Position numbers and translations under genes: made by a program. DNA of 64,000 bases from assembly GCA_045656145.1 (NCBI GenBank), contig JAZOQP010000011.1:1-64000 (forward strand), read 5' to 3'. Below, piece by piece: positions 8,692 through 17,041 of the stretch (positions are counted from its first letter, which is position 1; each line of letters begins with the position of its first letter). This DNA is from SIG565 sp045656145. GTDB taxonomy: Bacteria > Bacillota > Clostridia > Oscillospirales > Acutalibacteraceae. The notes under the pieces are model-generated. The model saw only the letters and a program-made list of their open reading frames with translations, ran no database searches and was not told where the DNA came from.

Positions 8692-8717
8692 ATTAGATAT
8701 CTCCTTTATCACTGAAA

Positions 8718-10058
8718 CTATCGCACAAAAAGTGCGATAGTTTCTACATGGTGCGTTTTTGGGAAGAGGTCAACGGGGGTATATTCTTTTAATGTATAGC
8801 CGAGGGGTTCGAGAACTGCGGTATCGCGAGCGAGGGTTGCAACATCACAGGAAATATATATAATTTTCCGGGGGCAGAATTCGTTTGCTACCGTTTCAAG
8901 CAATTCTTTTTCGCAGCCCTTTCTTGGCGGGTCAAGAATTACGGCATCGGCGGTAATTCCTCTTTTTGCTAAGGTTTTAGCGGCATCGGCGGCGTCGCCG
9001 CAAATAAATTCTGCGTTCTCGATGCCGTTATTTTTAGCGTTTAAATTAGCATCGTTTACCGCTTCAGGCACAATTTCAACACCAATTATGCGTTTAGCCC
9101 GCTCTGCCATGGAAAGACCGATAGTGCCGGCTCCACAATATAAATCAATAATTGTTTTGCCTTGTGGATTTAAATATTCAGCCGCTTTTTTATAAAGAAT
9201 TTCACACATATCGCGGTTAACCTGATAGAAAGAAAGGGGAGAAATGCGCACCTTTATCCCGCAAAGCTCATCGGTTATATAGTCCTTGCCATAAAGGGTA
9301 ATGCACTCGTTTCCTAAAATAACATTGGTTTTTTCGCGGTTTATATTAATTCCAAGACTCACAAGTCTATCGCCGAGAAGCTCCTTAAGTGAAGATAAAA
9401 GCTTATCTGCGGCGGGCAGGTTGCTTCCATTTATAATGAGGTATACCATAATTTCGCCCGTTTTTTGAGCCTCGCGGATATAGAGGTGGCGGAGAAGTCC
9501 GCTATTAGTTTCTTCGTTATAAATGCTAACTCCACTTTCTTGGCACCAATTCTCCACCAAAACCGAAATTTTGCTAAAGATTTCTGGGGTTAAAAGGCAG
9601 GAGTTTGTTTCAATAATTCTATGCGAATGTTTTGCAAAAAATCCTGTTTTTTTGTTTTGGCTTATGGGCAGCTGCGCTTTGTTTCGGTATCCCATTTGGC
9701 TTTTTGCCGCAATAATCGGCTTCGGCTCAAAGGAAACGCCGCCGATTCTCTGCATTGCATCTGCTACCTTTTGCCACTTAATTTCGCATTCCTTATTATA
9801 TGTAATATGGCGGTAAACACAGCCGCCGCAACGCTCACTAACAGCGCAATCGAGCTCAGTTCTGCTGCTTGAGGGGGTTAAGATTTCCTCAATTTTGCCA
9901 AATGCCATATTCTTTTTAACCTTTAAAATTTTTACCCTTGCGGTATCACCCTCGGCACCGTTCGGCACAAATATAACAAGGCCTTCGTGCCTGCCGATAG
10001 CCACGCCCTCGGATGAGGTTGCGGTAAAGGTAAGGGTTATAAAATCGTTCTTTTTCAT
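8718..10058 (-). CDS. rlmD: 23S rRNA (uracil-5-)-methyltransferase, RlmD/RlmCD family
   Basis: SAM-dependent RNA m5U methyltransferase of 446 residues. An N-terminal TRAM domain (about 1-60) is followed by iron-sulfur ligands C71, C77, C80 and C154, in the spacing known for RumA. The Rossmann core has DLYCGAGTIGL at about 303 and the catalytic Cys in YISCDVATLARD near 406. In Bacillus a single enzyme (RlmCD) methylates U747 and U1939; which sites apply here cannot be told. Start ATG after GGAG, strong promoter 30 nt upstream. Confidence 0.9.
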   Translation of the reverse strand: MKKNDFITLTFTATSSEGVAIGRHEGLVIFVPNGAEGDTARVKILKVKKNMAFGKIEEILTPSSSRTELDCAVSERCGGCVYRHITYNKECEIKWQKVADAMQRIGGVSFEPKPIIAAKSQMGYRNKAQLPISQNKKTGFFAKHSHRIIETNSCLLTPEIFSKISVLVENWCQESGVSIYNEETNSGLLRHLYIREAQKTGEIMVYLIINGSNLPAADKLLSSLKELLGDRLVSLGININREKTNVILGNECITLYGKDYITDELCGIKVRISPLSFYQVNRDMCEILYKKAAEYLNPQGKTIIDLYCGAGTIGLSMAERAKRIIGVEIVPEAVNDANLNAKNNGIENAEFICGDAADAAKTLAKRGITADAVILDPPRKGCEKELLETVANEFCPRKIIYISCDVATLARDTAVLEPLGYTLKEYTPVDLFPKTHHVETIALFVR

Positions 10059-10089
10059 TTATTTCTCCAAGAGTGGTTATATTTAGTTA

Positions 10090-10118
10090 ATTATACCATA
10101 GGCGAATAGCTTTTGCAA
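10090..10118 (-). promoter_or_regulatory. Sigma-A promoter of the rRNA methyltransferase gene
   Basis: Minus strand TTGCAA (10113-10118), 17 bp, TATAAT (10090-10095), with TG before the -10. Confidence 0.7.
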
Positions 10119-10174
10119 AATGAAATTTTAAAATTTCCGGGTGTTTTTAAGCTTTGTTTAGAAATTAACAAATA

Positions 10175-10203
10175 TTGCAATTAAAGGAAATGTATGATAG
10201 AAT
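10175..10203 (+). promoter_or_regulatory. Promoter of the LRR surface protein leader
   Basis: TTGCAA (10175-10180), 17 bp, TAGAAT (10198-10203), preceded by TGA as an extended -10. The start site would be near 10210, giving a leader of about 215 nt before the ATG at 10426. Confidence 0.6.
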
Positions 10204-10209
10204 ATAATT

Positions 10210-10425
10210 GCCAAATTTTTTAATATTAGCATCACAAAAACTAAAAGGGGTTTTTATACCCTTTTGTTCCTTGTGCCTATGCTGTGAATTTGATAAAAAT
10301 GCAGATTCCGTCAACATAGGTGCAGTGATGCTCTTTATATTGAAAGTTTGGAGACTATCGGAGTTTGCGTTTTTTGTGCGGTTACTTCGGTAGCCGCACT
10401 TTTTGTTTTTTAAGGGGGAATTATT
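10210..10425 (+). ncRNA. Structured leader with antiterminator/terminator switch
   Basis: This stretch holds no convincing gene. Visible structure: a long imperfect hairpin centred on AAAAGGG (10243-10249)/CCCTTTT (10259-10265); a stem CCTATG (10276-10281)/CATAGG (10315-10320) enclosing GAAT/ATTC; then CTATCGGAGT (10355-10364), which pairs fully, with two wobbles, to ACTTCGGTAG (10384-10393). The latter lies inside the terminator stem at 10376-10399. The two pairings exclude each other, the layout of a riboswitch or attenuator. It matches no riboswitch class I can recall, including c-di-GMP I and II, preQ1, purine and cobalamin. Confidence 0.55.
10371..10410 (+). terminator. Leader terminator before the LRR gene
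   Basis: Ten-base-pair stem GTGCGGTTAC/GTAGCCGCAC with a TTCG tetraloop, followed by TTTTTGTTTTTT. It ends about 16 nt before the start codon and right before the AAGGGGGA ribosome site, so it acts on the downstream gene rather than ending an upstream one. Confidence 0.85.
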
Positions 10426-13400
10426 ATGAAAAAAGTATTATCGGTATTGTTGGCAGTGTTTTTAATGATTTCTATTCTGCCGACAAATCTTTTTAGCATT
10501 ACCGCAAGTGCGGCAACAAGCGGCACGACTGGCGACTGTCATTGGACACTTGATGGTACAACTTTAACAATTAGCGGTAACGGTGCTACGTGGAACTATT
10601 CTAATTGCACTAATAATGATGACCATACTTATACCAATTCTTACGATACAACCTGTAACGTGTGTAACTGCGTGCGCTCAGTAGATACTTATACGGGAAC
10701 CTATCAAAAATTAACGTATGAAATTTCTCCCGATGCCAACGGTGGCAGTGTTACTATTACAAAATGCGATACTTCTGCATCGGGAACGGTTACCGTTCCT
10801 TCTACAATATCGGGTGCTCCCGTAACAAAAATAAATGAAAGAGCGTTTTTTAATTGCATCAACATATCTGAACTTTCGCTTCCTTTTTTAAAAACTGAAA
10901 TCGGCAAATTATTTAGTTATGGACTTGATAATAAAGATAGTCTTCCGTCTTCATTGAAAAAGATAACAATACGAGGCGGCACAATTCCGGGAAATGCATT
11001 TAAAGATGCTGTTAATATTTCATCGGTTGTTATAGGTGATTCTGTTACAGCAATTGGTCCGGGTGCTTTTGAAGATTGTGTTCAATTAGTTAGTGTAAAA
11101 ATTGGAAACAAAGTAACAAGTATTGGAGCAGGAGCTTTTTCCGGTTGTAAAACATTAATGGATATTACGTTTGGCAAAAAAGTTCAAACAATTGGAGGTT
11201 CTGCTTTTTCAAACTGCGAAAGTATTGAGAAGATTACACTTCCTAGCACAGTAACAGAGTTGGGACAATTTGCATTTGGTTACTGCAAATCCTTAACCCA
11301 AATTTCTTTGGGAAACAACTTAAAAACAATCGGTGAAGGCGCTTTTACTCAATGTGAAAATTTAACATCAATTGTCATTCCGCGCAGCGTTACCCGTTTA
11401 GATGCTTCTGTTTTTGAATATTGTGAAAAATTAAAAAAAGCAATTATTCGCGGAAAAATAGAACAACTAAATATCAATTTATTTAAAGATTGTTCAAATT
11501 TGTCTTTAGTAGCATTGCCTAAGGATATTCGTATTATTTCAAATGGTGCATTTTATCAGTGCGATTTGTTGAAGGAGGTTTGGTACGAAAGCACTTCCGC
11601 TACACGAAAGACCATTAAAATTGCTGCAAATAATGATTTGTTTAAGTCTGCCCAGTGGCATTATGGAGAATTTAACCCTGATGGTCATGTTTACGCGGCG
11701 GCTACCTGTCTTTCGCCGAAGAAATGTAAAATTTGCGGTGTAACTAGTGGGGGAAAGGTCGGACATACTTATTTCAACGCTTGCGATAAGACTTGTAATG
11801 TATGCAAGGCAACAAGAAAAGTGGGTGCTCACAAATATACAAATAATTGCGACACAACCTGCAATATATGTAAAGCAAAGCGTACTATTAAGCACACTTA
11901 CTCAAACGCTTGTGATAAGATTTGTAACGTTTGTAAAACAACACGTAAAGTTTCGGCTCACAAATATAGCAATGCTTGTGATAAGACCTGTAATGTGTGC
12001 AAGGCAACAAGAAAAGTGGGTGCTCACAAATATACAAATAATTGCGACACAACCTGCAATATATGCAAGGCTAAACGCTCAATAAAACATAAATATACAA
12101 ATACATGTGACACGACTTGTAACATATGTAAAACTAAGCGTATTATCAAGCACACCTACTCAAGTGCTTGTGATAAAACCTGTAATGTATGTAAGGCTAC
12201 GCGCAAGGTGCCGCCTCACAAATATAGTAATGCTTGTGATAAGACTTGCAATGTTTGTAAAGCAACACGTAAAGTTCCGACTCACAAATACAGTAACAAA
12301 TGTGATGCAACCTGTAACGTATGTAAAGCTAAACGTACTATAAAGCATAAATATAGTAACGCTTGTGATGCTAATTGCAATATATGTAAAGCAAAAAGAA
12401 AAGCACCTCACAAATATAGTAATAATTGCGATACAAACTGCAATATTTGTAAAGCCAAGCGCACCATCAAGCACACATACTCAAACGCTTGTGACAAATC
12501 TTGTAATGTATGCAAGGCTACGCGCAAGGTGTCTGCCCACAAATATAGTAATGCTTGTGACAAGACTTGCAACATTTGTAAAGCAATACGTAAAGTTTCG
12601 GCTCACAAATACAGCAATAAGTGTGACACAACCTGTAATATATGTAAGGCAACAAGAAAAATAACTCACTCTTATAAAACAACTACAACAAAAGCAACGC
12701 TTGCAAAGAACGGCAGCGTAGTTAAAAAATGTACTGTTTGTAAAAAAGTGGCAAGCACAACTACAATCAAATATGCAAAAGTATTTAAACTTTCTACAAC
12801 AAGCTACACCTATGATGGTAAGGTGAAAACACCGAGCGTTGTTGTAAAAGATTCATCTGGCAAGACATTAAAAAAGAACACCGATTACACAGTTACGTAT
12901 GCGAGTGGTCGTAAGAATGCCGGCACATATAAAGTTACCGTTACAATGAAGGGTAACTATTCAGGAGCAAAAAATTTATATTTTAATATAGAAAAATATA
13001 CTGATGAACAACAATTCAAAAAATATTGTAAATATACCATTTCTAACAAACAGGTAATAATAGAAAAATTGGATTTTTGGGAATCGGGCAACTTGATAAT
13101 TCCTGCAAAAGTGGATGGATATCCGGTGACAAAAATTAAGAGTGGTGCATTTTACAACAACCAAGCAACTAGTCTCACTATTCCTGCGAGTGTCACTAAC
13201 ATTGAAATAGACACTGAATATGGTTTTGGTGGCCCGTGCCTTGAAAATGTTTATGTAGATTCCGCCAACAAACACTATTCTTCTGATGGTGGAGTGCTGT
13301 TTAACAAAGATAAAACGGAACTACTTTGCTATCCAGAAGGTAAAAAACAAACAGCTTATACCATACCTAGTACTGTTAAAAAAATCAAATCTGGAGCGTT

Positions 13401-13977
13401 CCAGTTGTCTGAAATTAAGAGCCTAACAATTCCTAATAATGTAACACATATAGAAAGCGGAGCAATTTCGTGGTGCCATAGCCTTGAAAGCGTTAATATT
13501 GGCAGTGGTGTTAACTCTATCGATACTACATGGGGTGTTTTTGAAGGCTGTAGTTCTCTAAAACAAATATTAGTTTCAGATAATAATAAATATTTCACTT
13601 CGGTAAATGGTGTTTTGTTTAACAAAGATAAAACAAAGTTGGTTCGTTACCCGTCCGGCAAAACAAATAATACATATACCGTGCCAAGTACAGTTACAAC
13701 TATTGGTTCTAATGCTTTTGACCGTTGTGAAAATCTAACATCTGTTGTTTTGGGAGAAAATGTTTCTCTTATTGATTGGAATGCTTTTTATTCTTGTTAT
13801 AATTTAAAGAGCATTACATTTGGCATAGGAATCAAAACTGTAAATGATGCGTTTCATTTTTGCGAATCTTTAACAGATGTTTATTATAAAGGAACCAAGG
13901 TGCAAAAAGAAGAAATAGATTTTGGTTTTGTAGTGCAAGAGGAATTAAATTCAGCAACTTGGCATTATAATTGTTAG
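10426..13977 (+). CDS. BspA-type LRR surface protein with 14 Cys-rich repeats
   Basis: Secreted protein of 1183 residues. Signal peptide 1-30 ends in ITASAA. A first block of BspA-type leucine-rich repeats (about 115-430, motifs such as IGEGAFTQCENLTSIVIP) is followed by 14 tandem repeats of 21-22 residues (447-747) with the pattern HxYxNxCDxxCNxCxxxR. A degenerate copy lies at about 67-88. An Ig-like YDG-type domain (about 785-870) and a second LRR block (about 880-1183) follow. Each LRR block ends in a similar SAxWHY motif. The CxxxCxxC spacing with His looks metal-binding, but this is unproven. No LPXTG, SLH or membrane anchor is seen. BspA-type proteins usually mediate adhesion. Start after AAGGGGGA. 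Confidence 0.9.
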   Translation: MKKVLSVLLAVFLMISILPTNLFSITASAATSGTTGDCHWTLDGTTLTISGNGATWNYSNCTNNDDHTYTNSYDTTCNVCNCVRSVDTYTGTYQKLTYEISPDANGGSVTITKCDTSASGTVTVPSTISGAPVTKINERAFFNCINISELSLPFLKTEIGKLFSYGLDNKDSLPSSLKKITIRGGTIPGNAFKDAVNISSVVIGDSVTAIGPGAFEDCVQLVSVKIGNKVTSIGAGAFSGCKTLMDITFGKKVQTIGGSAFSNCESIEKITLPSTVTELGQFAFGYCKSLTQISLGNNLKTIGEGAFTQCENLTSIVIPRSVTRLDASVFEYCEKLKKAIIRGKIEQLNINLFKDCSNLSLVALPKDIRIISNGAFYQCDLLKEVWYESTSATRKTIKIAANNDLFKSAQWHYGEFNPDGHVYAAATCLSPKKCKICGVTSGGKVGHTYFNACDKTCNVCKATRKVGAHKYTNNCDTTCNICKAKRTIKHTYSNACDKICNVCKTTRKVSAHKYSNACDKTCNVCKATRKVGAHKYTNNCDTTCNICKAKRSIKHKYTNTCDTTCNICKTKRIIKHTYSSACDKTCNVCKATRKVPPHKYSNACDKTCNVCKATRKVPTHKYSNKCDATCNVCKAKRTIKHKYSNACDANCNICKAKRKAPHKYSNNCDTNCNICKAKRTIKHTYSNACDKSCNVCKATRKVSAHKYSNACDKTCNICKAIRKVSAHKYSNKCDTTCNICKATRKITHSYKTTTTKATLAKNGSVVKKCTVCKKVASTTTIKYAKVFKLSTTSYTYDGKVKTPSVVVKDSSGKTLKKNTDYTVTYASGRKNAGTYKVTVTMKGNYSGAKNLYFNIEKYTDEQQFKKYCKYTISNKQVIIEKLDFWESGNLIIPAKVDGYPVTKIKSGAFYNNQATSLTIPASVTNIEIDTEYGFGGPCLENVYVDSANKHYSSDGGVLFNKDKTELLCYPEGKKQTAYTIPSTVKKIKSGAFQLSEIKSLTIPNNVTHIESGAISWCHSLESVNIGSGVNSIDTTWGVFEGCSSLKQILVSDNNKYFTSVNGVLFNKDKTKLVRYPSGKTNNTYTVPSTVTTIGSNAFDRCENLTSVVLGENVSLIDWNAFYSCYNLKSITFGIGIKTVNDAFHFCESLTDVYYKGTKVQKEEIDFGFVVQEELNSATWHYNC
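11764..12666 (+). repeat. Coding tandem array, 14 units of 63-66 bp
   Basis: Encodes the 14 Cys-rich repeats. Units alternate between 21 residues (AKRTIK-type linker) and 22 residues (ATRKVSA/VGA-type linker). Units 1-2 and 4-5 share a near-identical DNA segment running across the unit boundary, showing recent duplication of a two-unit block, while other units have drifted at third positions. Confidence 0.92.
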
Positions 13978-13997
13978 TTTTATTATTTCAGGTTTAT

Positions 13998-14036
13998 AAA
14001 AAGGCTGTGTGGGAAATTTTCCGCACTGCCTTTTTT
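13998..14036 (+). terminator. Terminator of the LRR gene
   Basis: Stem AGGC-GTG-GG pairing with CC-CAC-GCCT around AAATTTT (one mismatch, wobbles), then TTTTTT. Confidence 0.8.
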
Positions 14037-14111
14037 AATTTGATTGAGAGTACAGTATTTAGAGAGATTGCACATTAAAAGGGCTTTATTCTTTTTATTC
14101 GATTTTAATAC

Positions 14112-14223
14112 AAAACGGCCCTGATGGTAAATTTTACCATCAGGGTCGTTTTTGTCTTTTTTGTGTTTTGTTGCCTTTTGTTGTGGGGATATGAAGTAAG
14201 AAGTAATAGGTAAGAGGTAAGAA
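14112..14223. repeat. Second copy of the dispersed hairpin/heptamer element
   Basis: A 19-bp stem (14112-14130 with 14134-14152, one wobble, 3-nt loop) contains the same CCCTGATGGTAA/TTACCATCAGGG core as 1-14 and 261-289. It is followed by a TTTTGTTGCC tract and four heptamers GTAAKAR (14196-14223). It resembles the 1-257 copy with the GC-rich middle missing. The hairpin with flanking T and A runs could terminate transcription both ways. Confidence 0.75.
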
Positions 14224-14230
14224 AAAATTA

Positions 14231-14255
14231 AGTGGCGGATTTTTTATCCGCCACT
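14231..14255 (-). terminator. Terminator of birA
   Basis: Perfect 10-bp stem AGTGGCGGAT/ATCCGCCACT with a TTTTT loop; minus strand continues TTAATTTTTT. Confidence 0.85.
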
Positions 14256-14262
14256 AGTTTTC

Positions 14263-15021
14263 CTAATTATTTTTTCTAACTGACACTTCTCCTGCAAAGA
14301 GGGTTAGTTTTTCTCCATTTTCAGTTTCTATAACAAGGTGGGCGTTATTATCAATATCCAAAACGGTGGCATTAATAGTTTCGCCATTCTTTTGATATGT
14401 AATGCTTTCGCAGATTAAATTAGATTTTTTTCGGTAGGCAGAAATAAAATCTTTTGCCTCTAAATCTTTATAGATGTTCGAAAAATTATCAATAATCTTT
14501 GCAATTAACCTTTCTCTGATTTCGTTTTCGGGTTTTTCTCCGAAAACCGCGCCTGCTATAGCTTTAAGTTCTTCGGGGAAATCGTTTTTAGGGGAATAGA
14601 GGTTAATGCCAATTCCTAAAACCGAGAAAAAACTATCCTTTAAAAATGTTGATTCGCAAAGAATTCCGCAAACCTTTTTATCATTTAAAAATATATCATT
14701 TACCCATTTGATTTTAGTATCAACTTTGCAAACCTCATCTATAGCCTTTGCAACGGCCACTGCGGCGGCGGGGGTTATAAGATAAATGCTTTCTTTATCT
14801 ATTTTAGGGCGCAAAAGGATGCTCATATAAATGCCCGAATTTTCAGGGGAGAAGAAACTGCGCGAGAGTCTACCCCTGCCACTTGTTTGCGATTTTGCAA
14901 TTATAACTGTGTTTTCGGCGGCGTTATTTAGTCCCGCTTCCTTGGCCGTATCATTGGTGGAAGCGAGGCAGTCATATTCTAAAATATTGCAGTTTGTTTG
15001 CAAAAAATCTTTAATGCTCAT
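14263..15021 (-). CDS. birA: Biotin--[acetyl-CoA-carboxylase] ligase
   Basis: Attaches biotin to biotin carboxyl carrier domains through biotinyl-AMP. The ATP/biotin loop SGRGRLSRSFFSP lies at about residues 47-59, KWVNDIFLNDKKVCGIL carries the conserved catalytic Lys region, and a short C-terminal SH3-like domain follows. At 252 residues it lacks the N-terminal helix-turn-helix of bifunctional BirA, so it should be a ligase only (class I). Start ATG after GGTGAT; promoter shared back-to-back with the LMW-PTP gene. Confidence 0.92.
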   Translation of the reverse strand: MSIKDFLQTNCNILEYDCLASTNDTAKEAGLNNAAENTVIIAKSQTSGRGRLSRSFFSPENSGIYMSILLRPKIDKESIYLITPAAAVAVAKAIDEVCKVDTKIKWVNDIFLNDKKVCGILCESTFLKDSFFSVLGIGINLYSPKNDFPEELKAIAGAVFGEKPENEIRERLIAKIIDNFSNIYKDLEAKDFISAYRKKSNLICESITYQKNGETINATVLDIDNNAHLVIETENGEKLTLFAGEVSVRKNN

Positions 15022-15036
15022 TTTATCACCAAATTT

Positions 15037-15065
15037 ATTGTATATTAAAAACGATATAATGTCAA
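15037..15065 (-). promoter_or_regulatory. Sigma-A promoter of birA
   Basis: Minus strand TTGACA (15060-15065), 17 bp, TACAAT (15037-15042). Confidence 0.65.
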
Positions 15066-15070
15066 ATCTA

Positions 15071-15101
15071 TTGAAAAATTTTTAAAATGTGGTATTATAA
15101 T
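15071..15101 (+). promoter_or_regulatory. Promoter of the LMW-PTP/DUF5662/cysK operon
   Basis: TTGAAA (15071-15076) with TATTAT at 15093 (16-bp spacer) or TATAAT at 15096-15101 (19 bp). Either would start RNA only about 6-10 nt before the ATG at 15114, so the leader would be very short. Confidence 0.45.
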
Positions 15102-15113
15102 ATGGGTGATAAT

Positions 15114-15575
15114 ATGATTAAAGTGAATTTTGTGTGTCACGGCAATATTTGCAGAAGTCCTATGGCTGAATATGTTTTTAAAGATTTAATAACTAAAGAA
15201 AATTTAAGCGATAAATTCTATGTTACCTCTTCGGCAGTAAGTAATGAAGAGCTTGGCAACGGCGTGCATTACGGTACCCGCCAAATATTATCTAAAAAGG
15301 GCGTTCCATTTGGAGACCACCGCTCAACAAAATTTTTAAAATCTGATTATGATGAGTTCGATTATATAATAATAATGGATAGAAGCAACAGCCGATTAAT
15401 CAATCGAATTTTAGAAAACGACAATCCCGAAAAGGTAAAATTGTTTTTATCATTTGCAGGCGAAAACCGCGATATAGCAGACCCTTGGTATACAGGAGAT
15501 TTCGAGGAAACCTATCGCGATGTATTAAAGGCTTCCAATGCATTTCTAGATTATTTGAAAGGTAAAGGGATATAA
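15114..15575 (+). CDS. Low-molecular-weight protein-tyrosine phosphatase
   Basis: Cytosolic phosphatase of 153 residues. The P-loop CHGNICRSP carries the C(X)5R(S) signature close to the N-terminus, and the general acid Asp lies in ADPWYTGDFEE near residue 126. Ile in the GNIC position is the tyrosine-phosphatase form; the arginine phosphatase YwlE has Thr. Earlier in-frame ATGs at 15087 and 15102 lack a ribosome site; GGGTGAT precedes 15114. The stop overlaps the next start (TAATG). Such enzymes often regulate polysaccharide kinases, but no kinase gene is present here. Confidence 0.88.
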   Translation: MIKVNFVCHGNICRSPMAEYVFKDLITKENLSDKFYVTSSAVSNEELGNGVHYGTRQILSKKGVPFGDHRSTKFLKSDYDEFDYIIIMDRSNSRLINRILENDNPEKVKLFLSFAGENRDIADPWYTGDFEETYRDVLKASNAFLDYLKGKGI

Positions 15576-16111
15576 TGAAGGCGCTTAATCATTTTAATAC
15601 CATAACCCGCCATCGCCATGCAGTTATCCGCCATTGCTTCAAGGCGGGGATAGGCTTTCAGGGGCTTTTTCATGATCTTTCAAAATATAGCCCAACCGAA
15701 TTTATTTCGGGCGCAAAATATTGGCAGGGAACAAGAAGCCCCAACGATATGCAACGCGAAACCGATGGATATTCTTCGGCTTGGATGCATCATAAGGGAA
15801 GAAATAAGCACCATTTTGAGTTTTGGACCGATTATCATCCCGTAACACATATTATAGAGCCGGTTAAGATGCCGCTTAAATATGTTATTGAAATGTTTTG
15901 CGATAGGGTAGCCGCCTGTAAGATTTATAAGGGCGATAATTATAATGATGCTTCGGCGCTTGATTATTTTATGAATGCCAAAAAGCGCAGAATAATTCAT
16001 TCCGAAACTTCAGATTTTTTAGAGAGTCTTCTTCGTATGCTTGCTGAAAAAGGCGAGGAAGAAACCTTCTCTTATATTAAAAATTATTTAAAAACAAAAA
16101 AGGATTATTAG
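15575..16111 (+). CDS. DUF5662 family protein, HD-like
   Basis: 178 residues, cytosolic. Histidines and acids are arranged in an HD-domain-like pattern: TRHRHAVIRHCF, then FHDLSKYSPTEF, WMHHKGRNKHHFE and MFCDRVAACKIY. These suggest a metal-binding phosphohydrolase-like fold, but family function is unknown. Its start overlaps the upstream stop by one base, and cysK begins 1 nt after its stop, so the three genes are translationally coupled. Confidence 0.8.
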   Translation: MKALNHFNTITRHRHAVIRHCFKAGIGFQGLFHDLSKYSPTEFISGAKYWQGTRSPNDMQRETDGYSSAWMHHKGRNKHHFEFWTDYHPVTHIIEPVKMPLKYVIEMFCDRVAACKIYKGDNYNDASALDYFMNAKKRRIIHSETSDFLESLLRMLAEKGEEETFSYIKNYLKTKKDY

Positions 16112-16112
16112 A

Positions 16113-17039
16113 ATGAAAATTTTTAATTCATTAACCGAATTAGTTGGTAACACCCCGCTTCTTAAGATTTCAAATTATCAAGAGAAAAACAATATAAAGG
16201 CAAATCTTTTTGCCAAGCTTGAATATTTTAATCCTGCGGGAAGTGCTAAGGATAGAATTGCAAAAAATATAATCGAAACTGCCGAAAAAGAGGGCAGGCT
16301 TTCTAAAGATTCGGTTATAATCGAGGCAACTTCGGGAAACACGGGAATTGGTGTTGCCGCCGTGGCTACAGCTAAAGGTTATAGAACAATAATTGTTATG
16401 CCCGAAAATATGAGTGATGAAAGAAAAAAGTTATTAGTAGGTTTTGGTGCAGAGCTTGTGCTTACCGATAAATCTCTTGGTATGAAGGGTGCCACCGAAA
16501 AGGCAGAACAGCTTTTAAGGGAATTCCCCGGAGCTTTTATGGCGGGTCAGTTTGTAAACACCGCAAATCCTGAGGCTCATTATAAAACAACCGGTCCTGA
16601 AATTTGGGGAGATACCGATGGAAAGGTTGATATTTTTGTGGCAGGTGTTGGCACAGGCGGTACAATCTCGGGAGTTGGTAAATTCTTAAAAGAAAAGAAC
16701 AAGGATATTAAAATTATTGCTGCCGAGCCTTTTGAGTCACCACTTTTAAGTGAGAATAAAGCAGGGCCTCATAAAATTCAGGGTATAGGCGCAAACTTTG
16801 TTCCCGATACTCTTGATAAAACAGTTATTGATGAAATAATTAAGGTTAAATCAGATGATGCAATTAGCGAGGCTAAAAGTATTGGTAAATGTGAAGGAAC
16901 TCTTGTTGGAATTTCATCGGGTGCTGCGCTTAAAGCCGCCCTTATAATAGCCGAAAGGGAAGAAAACAAGGGTAAAAATATCGTTGTTTTATTGCCCGAT
17001 ACAGGTGAAAGGTACCTTTCTACCGAACTTTTTGCATAA
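16113..17039 (+). CDS. cysK: Cysteine synthase A (O-acetylserine sulfhydrylase)
   Basis: PLP enzyme making L-cysteine from O-acetylserine and sulfide, 308 residues. The PLP lysine is in NPAGSAKDRIAKNII near residue 46, the substrate loop TSGNTGIGVA near 72-81, and the phosphate-binding GVGTGGTISGVG near 179-190. Start ATG with AAGGA inside the end of the previous gene. Last gene of the operon; no clear terminator is seen before the arg promoter. Confidence 0.93.
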   Translation: MKIFNSLTELVGNTPLLKISNYQEKNNIKANLFAKLEYFNPAGSAKDRIAKNIIETAEKEGRLSKDSVIIEATSGNTGIGVAAVATAKGYRTIIVMPENMSDERKKLLVGFGAELVLTDKSLGMKGATEKAEQLLREFPGAFMAGQFVNTANPEAHYKTTGPEIWGDTDGKVDIFVAGVGTGGTISGVGKFLKEKNKDIKIIAAEPFESPLLSENKAGPHKIQGIGANFVPDTLDKTVIDEIIKVKSDDAISEAKSIGKCEGTLVGISSGAALKAALIIAEREENKGKNIVVLLPDTGERYLSTELFA

Positions 17040-17041
17040 AA

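Noticed and set aside
8692..8712. Longer GTG start for the TRIC-type protein
   Set aside because: The AAGGAG within the extension is better explained as the ribosome site for the ATG at 8691.
10210..10375. Cyclic-di-GMP riboswitch before the LRR gene
   Set aside because: Attractive given the GGDEF/EAL proteins nearby, but the conserved cores of class I and class II aptamers are not present.
10208..10393. Possible 61-residue leader peptide before the LRR gene
   Set aside because: It starts at a TTG with no ribosome site, at about the predicted transcription start, and runs through the terminator stem. Composition does not look coding.
11764..12666. CRISPR-like periodicity of 63-66 bp
   Set aside because: The repeats are coding, in frame, with no unique spacers or palindromic repeat.
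11539..12669. Several long open frames on both strands across the Cys-repeat region
   Set aside because: They are shadows produced by the tandem coding repeat; they lack ribosome sites and end where the repeat ends.
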